From positions 1,240,001-1,304,000 of the forward strand of contig NZ_JAMQVC010000001.1 of NCBI RefSeq assembly GCF_023721415.1: a DNA stretch of 64,000 bases, in the 5' to 3' direction. A program made the translations under genes and the position numbers. The DNA comes from Galbibacter mesophilus. GTDB taxonomy: Bacteria > Bacteroidota > Bacteroidia > Flavobacteriales > Flavobacteriaceae. Positions 27,409 through 32,753 of this stretch are shown piece by piece (within the stretch, counting starts at the first letter, position 1; each line of letters opens with the position of its first letter). The notes below the pieces were generated by a model that was not told where the DNA came from, did no database searches, and was given only the letters and a program-made list of their open reading frames with translations.

Positions 27409-27906
27409 CTATTCTTCGGCATGCGGGATACGCAGAACTTGTCCGGGATATATTTTATCTGGGTCTTTAAGCATGGGTTTGTTTGCTTCAAAAATTACAG
27501 GATATTTCATCGCGTTTCCATAAAATTTCTTAGCAATCTTTCCTAAAGTATCCCCACTTACAACGGTGTGGAACTGAGCTTCTGGTTCTTTGTTTTCCAC
27601 TTCCATTTGGTCGTCTACTACTGCAATACCTGCACTGTTACCAACTACCAATACCACTTTTTCTTTGGTGCTTTGGTCGTATGCTTTACCACTTACTTTG
27701 GCGGTGTCTCCAGTAATTTCTATTTGCAATCCTTCCACTTTCAGGCCTAAATCGTGAATGGTTTCCGTTAAACTAGCAGCTGCTTTTTCGTTCGCCGCTT
27801 TTATGGCTGCTTGTTTATCTGCTGCCGCTTCGGCTGCTTCCTCTGCTGATGTCTTTCCGCCGAATATTTTAGCGCCGGCATCTTTAATAAATGAAAATAA
27901 TCCCAT
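27409..27906 (-). CDS. kbp: BON-LysM protein, potassium-binding Kbp (YgaU) homologue
   Basis: A 165-residue protein with the Kbp layout: an N-terminal start MGLFSFIKDAGAKIFGG, a BON domain (about 45-103, LKVEGLQIEITGDTAKVSGKA ... AGIAVVDDQMEVE), and a C-terminal LysM domain (about 112-162, FHTVVSGDTLGKIAKKFYGNAMKYPVIFEANKPMLKDPDKIYPGQVLRIP). An Ala/Glu/Lys-rich segment at 20-40 joins them. The Escherichia coli protein binds K+ in the cytoplasm; the similarity here runs end to end, but K+ binding is inferred. There is no signal peptide. Confidence 0.92.
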   Translation of the reverse strand: MGLFSFIKDAGAKIFGGKTSAEEAAEAAADKQAAIKAANEKAAASLTETIHDLGLKVEGLQIEITGDTAKVSGKAYDQSTKEKVVLVVGNSAGIAVVDDQMEVENKEPEAQFHTVVSGDTLGKIAKKFYGNAMKYPVIFEANKPMLKDPDKIYPGQVLRIPHAEE

Positions 27907-28059
27907 GTTTCTGTTTTTTTAATTATTGATTTAATTTTCCTTTTAAGGTAAGAAAATTATAGCAGTTTAGCAATGAGGAGGGAGGGTTAAAGTTTTATAA
28001 AAAGATTGTAACGATAATGTTTGGTAGAGAGTTTTAGTGCGTATTTAAATACTTTATCA

Positions 28060-28095
28060 AAAAAGGTCGCTAACCCTATAAGTCAACGACCTTTA
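28060..28095 (-). terminator. Orphan leftward intrinsic terminator upstream of kbp
   Basis: On the minus strand AAAGGTCG and CGACCTTT pair perfectly around a 17-nt loop, and the second arm runs into a run of six T residues. No annotated gene ends here: the nearest leftward gene, kbp, starts 153 bp further on. It may end a small RNA or act as a leader attenuator for kbp. Confidence 0.6.
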
Positions 28096-28284
28096 TAAAT
28101 AACCAACCAAAAAAATCAACTAACCTAACTTGATTTTAACTATAACTATAACGCACTGTTTTCAGTTCTCATTGTTTTCAGAATCATAATCTATTGTTAA
28201 ACCTGGTTTTTCAGAAGAAAAAAACCAAATTATTATATTAATATGCTGTTATTCAAATGGTAAGGTCTTGATTTAAAATTTAGT

Positions 28285-28292
28285 TACTTTTG
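28285..28292 (+). promoter_or_regulatory. Predicted -7 box (TACTTTTG) of gpsA
   Basis: TACTTTTG matches TAnnTTTG, 24 bp before the chosen gpsA ATG and 9 bp before an alternative ATG at 28302. Confidence 0.5.
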
Positions 28293-28316
28293 GCCTGCAA
28301 AATGAACTACAAACGA

Positions 28317-29318
28317 ATGGAAAAGTCTTTAAAAGTTGCAGTTTTAGGAGGAGGAAGTTGGGCAACCGCATTGGTGAAAATGCTGAGTGAAAATTTAGAT
28401 GAAATCGGTTGGTACATGAGAAACCAAGCTGCGATTGACCATATTTTAACCGCTCAACACAACCCGAATTATTTGAGTTCAGTAGAGTTTCATACCGAAA
28501 AGTTGAAACTTAGTAACGATATCAATGAAATCGTTACGTATGCCGACTATTTAATATTCGCCATACCTTCTGCTTTTTTGCACGACGAGTTGAGCCGTTT
28601 AACAGCCTCTTTAGATAAAAAGGTAGTTTTCTCGGCTATTAAAGGGATTGTTCCAGAAAGCGGACTCATAGTTGGGGAGCACTTTCACGATTTGTACGAT
28701 GTTCCTTTTGATAGAATAGGTGTTATTACAGGGCCATGCCATGCCGAGGAGGTGGCTCTTGAACGACTTTCCTACCTCACTGTAGCCTCCTCCGATGAAG
28801 AAAAAGCGGTTATTTTAGCTGAAAAACTTGCCGGTCCGTACATTAAAACCAAGATAAGCGATGATATTATCGGTACAGAATACGCGGCTGTACTTAAAAA
28901 CATTTATGCTATTGCTGCTGGAATTGCTCACGGTTTGGGATATGGAGATAATTTTCAGTCGGTGCTAATGAGTAATGCTATTCGTGAAATGAAACGGTTT
29001 ATAAAGCGTATTCACAAGATGAAGCGTAACATAAACGATTCTGCATATTTGGGGGATTTGTTGGTAACGGGTTATTCCATTTTCAGTAGAAATAGAATGT
29101 TTGGAAATATGATTGGTAAAGGGTATACTGTAAAAAGCGCCATGATGGAAATGAATATGGTTGCTGAAGGATATTACGCTACTAAAAGTGCTGCCAAGAT
29201 GATAGCCAAACAAAAACGAAAATCCAAAACGCCCATTATCGACGCGGTTAATGCCGTTTTATATGAAGGAAAAGACCCTAAAAAAACATTTTTAAAACTT
29301 ACAGAGAAGTTGGATTAG
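28317..29318 (+). CDS. gpsA: NAD(P)-dependent glycerol-3-phosphate dehydrogenase
   Basis: A 333-residue enzyme from the ATG at 28317 (MEKSLKVAVLGGGSWATALV). In-frame starts at 28302 (ATG) and 28290 (TTG) are possible, but they lie on or very near the predicted promoter and add residues not usual for the family. Motifs are the N-terminal GGGSWAT, FAIPSAFLHDEL, KGIVPESG, TGPCHAEEVALERLS, and the substrate Lys region in EYAAVLKNIYAIAAGIAHGLGYGDN. It makes sn-glycerol-3-phosphate for phospholipids. The last 98 coding bases are duplicated 686 bp downstream, next to glpD. The gene itself is full length. Confidence 0.95.
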   Translation: MEKSLKVAVLGGGSWATALVKMLSENLDEIGWYMRNQAAIDHILTAQHNPNYLSSVEFHTEKLKLSNDINEIVTYADYLIFAIPSAFLHDELSRLTASLDKKVVFSAIKGIVPESGLIVGEHFHDLYDVPFDRIGVITGPCHAEEVALERLSYLTVASSDEEKAVILAEKLAGPYIKTKISDDIIGTEYAAVLKNIYAIAAGIAHGLGYGDNFQSVLMSNAIREMKRFIKRIHKMKRNINDSAYLGDLLVTGYSIFSRNRMFGNMIGKGYTVKSAMMEMNMVAEGYYATKSAAKMIAKQKRKSKTPIIDAVNAVLYEGKDPKKTFLKLTEKLD

Positions 29319-29319
29319 G
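29221..29319 (+). repeat. 99-bp direct repeat, copy 1 (3' end of gpsA)
   Basis: Identical to 29907-30005 at 98 of 99 positions; the single difference is C at 29234 against T at 29920. It covers the final 32 codons, the stop and one following base of gpsA. Confidence 0.97.
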
Positions 29320-29505
29320 GAGTAACCTACCAAATGTTTCAAGTTTTTTTCAGTATACTTTTAAGGAAAGAGAAAGTGTTGAATTTTTCTTTCCCATTCT
29401 TCTTATGCCTTGATTGCCTCTATCGAGGTTTCTTGAGTAATGAAGTCCTTTTAACTACTTCTTTAAAGGTTTCAATTTATGTGGTTTTTTATTGTAAAAA
29501 AAATT

Positions 29506-29513
29506 TATATTTG
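29506..29513 (+). promoter_or_regulatory. Predicted -7 box (TATATTTG) before the 54-aa lipoprotein
   Basis: TATATTTG matches TAnnTTTG and is 48 bp before the ATG at 29562. The region from the gpsA stop to here is AT-rich without a convincing ORF. Confidence 0.45.
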
Positions 29514-29561
29514 ATAAAAAATTAACAAAATTTTCTTTTTAACTTTTTTAAATCTATTAAA

Positions 29562-29726
29562 ATGAAAAAAATATTCTTTTTGATATTGCTCGCTACGATA
29601 AACGCAGGTTTTATTTCTTGTTCTACGGAAGATGTGTCAGAAACAGAGGCACTATACAACCATCAAGCCAATGATGAAGACGGCCATACAGGAGGGGACC
29701 CCGACGACCCCGATCCAGTAAACTGA
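29562..29726 (+). CDS. Tiny lipoprotein (54 aa) between the gpsA repeats
   Basis: A short frame starting MKKIFFLILLATINAGFISC with a lipobox and Cys20, followed by an acidic tail rich in Asp, Glu and Gly (DEDGHTGGDPDDPDP). The clean lipoprotein signal and a promoter-like box upstream support a real gene. Mature length is only 35 residues. It has no recognised family. It lies inside the segment bounded by the 99-bp repeats. Confidence 0.6.
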   Translation: MKKIFFLILLATINAGFISCSTEDVSETEALYNHQANDEDGHTGGDPDDPDPVN

Positions 29727-29744
29727 AAATGCATTTATAATTCT

Positions 29745-29752
29745 TACATTTG
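29745..29752 (+). promoter_or_regulatory. Predicted -7 box (TACATTTG) before the 74-aa lipoprotein
   Basis: TACATTTG matches TAnnTTTG and ends 4 bp before the ATG at 29757, implying a near-leaderless transcript. Confidence 0.4.
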
Positions 29753-29756
29753 AGGA

Positions 29757-29981
29757 ATGAAAACCAACCCACTTTCATTCCTCATTTTTTTTGCTTGTTT
29801 TTGTATACTTATATCGTGTCAGGTAGAAACGAAAACTAAACAAAAGGATATAGACACTACCAATAATACCGACTCATTCTACTTAGAAGCCAATGCACAA
29901 AAGACCAATCCAAAACGCCTATTATCGACGCGGTTAATGCCGTTTTATATGAAGGAAAAGACCCTAAAAAAACATTTTTAA
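29757..29981 (+). pseudogene. Lipoprotein gene truncated by the duplicated gpsA end
   Basis: The first 49 residues form a plausible lipoprotein: MKTNPLSFLIFFACFCILIS with Cys21, then a Thr/Asp/Lys-rich stretch ending near ANAQKT. From 29907 the frame enters copy 2 of the 99-bp repeat, out of phase with gpsA, and reads 25 more residues (PKRLLSTRLMPFYMKEKTL...) to a stop. So the 3' part is foreign to the original gene. It may be a remnant, or a working short lipoprotein with a new tail. Its promoter box suggests it can still be transcribed. Confidence 0.55.
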
Positions 29982-30005
29982 AACTTACAGAGAAGTTGGA
30001 TTAGG
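29907..30005 (+). repeat. 99-bp direct repeat, copy 2 (displaced gpsA 3' end)
   Basis: Near-identical to 29221-29319. The last five bases lie inside the 3' end of the convergent glpD gene and supply its stop codon (TTA at 30001-30003 on the plus strand) plus two bases of its last codon. Confidence 0.97.
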
Positions 30006-31662
30006 AGGATTGTTCCACCACCCCATGCCTGCCAATTTCCTCTAAAATGCGTTGCATCCAAAAGGAATAGTCCTCTTCTTTTAACTGAAAGACGGTTTGG
30101 TATTCTTTTACAATCATGGGTGAGTATTTTTTTACGCTATCTATATCAAAATACATACGTCCTGTCCGTCTGATAAAAAAGTCAAGCGGATTCTGAAGCA
30201 GTTCGTATTTTATTGTAAAATGGAATTCTGCTTTTAGTAATCTTGCCATAGCGTCGTCATCTTCAAAATGGTTGAAGAGGTCTAAAATGATATCCATTTG
30301 TTTTCCGTAGGTTGTGGTTAAATACCAAGCGTCGCGTTTTGTAAATCCATCACTATCAAGAGATGTGAATATTTGGTCAGAATACGCTTTTACTTCAGCA
30401 AAACTTTCCCAAGGGCCACCACAAAGCGGAATCTCATGGGTTTTACTATTACCAAACGTTAGATTTTCTTTTGTATTTAACTTCTTTACAGCTCTATCTA
30501 ACACACGCTCCGCCATTTTGCGGTAACCCGTCAGTTTTCCACCGGCAATGCTTAATAGTCCGCTTTCAGATTCAAAAATTTCGTCTTTTCTAGATAGTTC
30601 GGTAGCCGATTTTCCTTCTTCGTGAATCAATGGTCGTAACCCCGCCCAAGAAGACTGAATATCGTTGAGCGTTAGGTTAAGCGTCGGGAACATATAGTTT
30701 ACTGCTTTAATAAGGTAAAAAGCATCGGTAGGATTGGTATACACGTCATTTTTATCATCCGGATAAGGGGTGTCGGTAGTTCCCACATAGGTGATTTTAC
30801 CCCTCGGAATGGCAAATATCATTCTCCCATCTGGAGCATCGAAGTAAACCGATTGCCGTACCGGAATTTTCTCATGGGCAAACACCAAATGAACCCCTTT
30901 GGTAAGAAACAAATTATGTCCGTTTTTACTCTTGTTTACCGTTCTAATATCATCCACCCAAGGCCCAGTAGCGTTAATAATATATTTGGCTTTAATGGTG
31001 TAGCTTTCACGACTCAGTATATCTTCCACTTTTACGCCTTTTACCAGTCCATTTTCATATAAAAAATTGGTCGCCTTGATGTAATTAAGCGCAGTAGCTT
31101 CGTAGTTTAAGGCTGTTTTTATGTTTTCCAATGTAAGTCGGGCGTCGTCGGTTCTGTATTCCGCATAATATCCAGCGCCTTTTAAAATTTTTTCCGGCAG
31201 TAGTGGTTCCAATGCCAACGTCTCTTCTTTGTCCAACATTTTCCGTTGGTCTTCGCCATCTACCTGCGCCAAAAGGTCGTAAATTTTTAACCCAATGGAG
31301 GTAAGCCATTTCCCATAAGAACCTTTTTCAATAAGCGGCAGCAACATTTTCTCCGGAAGTACTAAATGCGGAGCCAAGTTGTGTACAATCGCCCGTTCAG
31401 TGCCCACTTCTTTTACCAGGCCGAAATCAAATTGCTTTAAATACCGCAGTCCGCCATGAATAAGTTTGGTGGATTTACTGCTGGTGCCCGAGGCAAAATC
31501 TCCTTTTTCTACCAGGGCAACTTTTAAGCCGCGGGAAGCGGCATCCAATAAAATCCCCGCACCGGTAATACCGCCGCCAATCACCACCAAGTCATACTCC
31601 GTTTTTTTTAATGCTGAAGTAATTTCAGGTCTGTTGAGGTTAGAAAATTCTTTAAGTTCCAT
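30001..31662 (-). CDS. glpD: FAD-dependent glycerol-3-phosphate dehydrogenase
   Basis: A 553-residue flavoenzyme. The FAD-binding motif is VVIGGGITGAGILLDAASRGLKV (about 26-48). Family segments SKSTKLIHGGLRYLKQFDF, INATGPWVD, DGRMIFAIPRGKITYVGTTDTPY and SIAGGKLTGYRKMAERVLD follow, and the C-terminal helical domain ends in HGVVEQSS. It oxidises glycerol-3-phosphate to dihydroxyacetone phosphate at the membrane, feeding the quinone pool. The stop lies in copy 2 of the gpsA repeat, so GpsA and GlpD genes were probably once tail to tail. A duplicated 71-bp upstream region begins 4 bp before its ATG. Confidence 0.95.
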   Translation of the reverse strand: MELKEFSNLNRPEITSALKKTEYDLVVIGGGITGAGILLDAASRGLKVALVEKGDFASGTSSKSTKLIHGGLRYLKQFDFGLVKEVGTERAIVHNLAPHLVLPEKMLLPLIEKGSYGKWLTSIGLKIYDLLAQVDGEDQRKMLDKEETLALEPLLPEKILKGAGYYAEYRTDDARLTLENIKTALNYEATALNYIKATNFLYENGLVKGVKVEDILSRESYTIKAKYIINATGPWVDDIRTVNKSKNGHNLFLTKGVHLVFAHEKIPVRQSVYFDAPDGRMIFAIPRGKITYVGTTDTPYPDDKNDVYTNPTDAFYLIKAVNYMFPTLNLTLNDIQSSWAGLRPLIHEEGKSATELSRKDEIFESESGLLSIAGGKLTGYRKMAERVLDRAVKKLNTKENLTFGNSKTHEIPLCGGPWESFAEVKAYSDQIFTSLDSDGFTKRDAWYLTTTYGKQMDIILDLFNHFEDDDAMARLLKAEFHFTIKYELLQNPLDFFIRRTGRMYFDIDSVKKYSPMIVKEYQTVFQLKEEDYSFWMQRILEEIGRHGVVEQSS

Positions 31663-31665
31663 TAG

Positions 31666-31736
31666 CTGAAGTTTCTACTTCGGAAGATACAATTTTAACT
31701 GAAGCTTTCCCTTTCCTTTCTAAAAATCTGATGCTC
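31666..31736. repeat. 71-bp direct repeat, copy 1 (5' region of glpD)
   Basis: Matches 32093-32163 with two mismatches and no gap; similarity continues weakly through CTGTAGG. It lies directly upstream of glpD on the minus strand, so it probably includes the glpD leader or promoter. Confidence 0.9.
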
Positions 31737-31911
31737 GCTCCTGTAGGTTTTTCAAAACTCTGTAGGTTTTTGAAAGTTTTAAAATATCTGTAAGGCGAAA
31801 AAAATCTTGGAGGTACCCCAGTTCATATTTGATAATATAAAAGAAATAGAATTAAAATAATATTACAACAAACTCTATATAAGGTAAGAAAACAATTTCA
31901 TCATTTTATGG

Positions 31912-32082
31912 TCAATTAGTGATATAGAAAATCGCTTTTCCCAAAAAATATCCTGCCACCCCAATAGTTGCAAGCATAGCAATTATGACTAATATTGTTT
32001 TGACCGTTTTATTAACACCTTTTTGTGTTCCAATCAAAGCAAGAATTATGATGATGGTATTTGTAAATAATAAAATTTCCAT
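31912..32082 (-). CDS. Small two-helix membrane protein (56 aa) near glpD
   Basis: A 56-codon frame starting MEILLFTNTIIIILALIGTQ, then KGVNKTVKTILVIIAMLATIGVAGYFLG: two hydrophobic helices joined by a basic loop. It starts 10 bp after a copy of the 71-bp upstream region that also precedes glpD, so both genes may share a promoter type. Both products begin ME. The function is unknown. Confidence 0.5.
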   Translation of the reverse strand: MEILLFTNTIIIILALIGTQKGVNKTVKTILVIIAMLATIGVAGYFLGKAIFYITN

Positions 32083-32092
32083 ACATTATATA

Positions 32093-32163
32093 CTGAAGTT
32101 TCTATTTGGGAAGATACAATTTTAACTGAAGCTTTCCCTTTCCTTTCTAAAAATCTGATGCTC
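32093..32163. repeat. 71-bp direct repeat, copy 2 (5' region of the 56-aa ORF)
   Basis: Second copy of the glpD upstream sequence, placed before the 56-aa ORF. The two mismatches are C/T and C/G near the gene-proximal end. Confidence 0.9.
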
Positions 32164-32241
32164 CCTTCTGTAGGGTTTCCAAAAAGACCTTGTAGGATGC
32201 TAGTTCTTACTCGGCAAGTCGTCGTTCAAAGCGTATAGATA

Positions 32242-32682
32242 AATATTCCGGTCAGGGAAAAGTATATTCTTGTTAGGGAAATCTATATTCTTGTCAGGGC
32301 AATCTATATTCTTTCCATGGAAAAGTATATTCTTGTCAGGGAGCTATATATTATTTTGATGGGACTTTATATCCTTGTCAGGGAAAAGTATATTCTTGTT
32401 AGGGAAATCTATATTCTTGTCAGGGAACTATATATTCTTCCGATGGAACTTTATATTCTTTCAACAAGGTTTTATATTCTCGTAGTTGGACTGTATATTT
32501 TAACGATTGCACTGTATATTCTTGCAGTTGTACTTTATATTATCGGGATTGCACTATATATTCTTCCCGTTGCACTCTATATTCTTGTAGTTGCACTATA
32601 TATTATGTCAATTGGACTGTATATTCTTGCTGTTGTACTTTATATTTTCCTCGTTGCACTCAATATTCTGGTTATTGCACTT
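32242..32682 (+). repeat. Tandem array of 21 units of exactly 21 bp
   Basis: Units begin at 32242 and every 21 bp to 32662, with a degenerate partial at 32683. The consensus is TATATTCTTG followed by TYAGGGAAATC in the left half and by TAGTTGCACTN in the right half, with mixed units between. The first six bases TATATT are kept in 18 of 21 units, while the last 12 bases vary. No indel occurs. 21 bp equals two turns of B-DNA, so the AT-rich steps all face one side of the helix. The array fills most of the gap between the 56-aa ORF and pbpC. Confidence 0.95.
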
Positions 32683-32730
32683 TATAAGCTAACCTTTCTA
32701 AGTTCTGTAATGATGGGTTGGAGGCCATAA
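32317..32730 (+). CDS. Heptapeptide-repeat ORF encoded by the 21-bp array (doubtful gene)
   Basis: The array is open in one plus-strand frame from 32239 to the TAA at 32728; the first ATG is at 32317, giving 137 residues. The product repeats seven residues: YILVREK/L/I in the first part, then YILVVAL-like units, so it would be an almost wholly hydrophobic helix or strand with Tyr every seventh residue, ending TFLSSVMMGWRP. Tyr is always TAT, and Ile almost always ATT, which points to DNA-level conservation or recent expansion rather than protein selection. The minus strand has stops. No signal peptide, no known family. I regard translation as possible but unproven. Confidence 0.3.
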   Translation: MEKYILVRELYIILMGLYILVREKYILVREIYILVRELYILPMELYILSTRFYILVVGLYILTIALYILAVVLYIIGIALYILPVALYILVVALYIMSIGLYILAVVLYIFLVALNILVIALYKLTFLSSVMMGWRP

Positions 32731-32753
32731 ATCGCTGTTTTATTTTTATAAGC

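Larger units (their letters stand above)
27907..28301. other. Divergent gap between kbp and gpsA with an orphan terminator
   Basis: A 395-bp AT-rich stretch. It holds a leftward terminator-like hairpin (28060-28095), a second hairpin GGTTTTT/AAAAACC (28205-28226), and the gpsA promoter box. On the minus strand TTTG and TAATTTG are spaced 21 bp apart near 28228-28258, so a short leftward RNA is possible. No protein longer than 13 codons was seen in that RNA. Confidence 0.5.

Noticed and set aside
29334-29525. 63-aa ORF after gpsA
   Set aside because: Composition is that of AT-rich non-coding DNA, with no signal, family or promoter box in front.
32242-32682. CRISPR array
   Set aside because: The period is only 21 bp, there are no unique spacers between conserved repeats, and no cas genes are near.
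32242-32682. Row of tandem promoters
   Set aside because: TATTCTTG is one base from TAnnTTTG, but no TTTG-like -33 box falls 17-23 bp upstream within the period.
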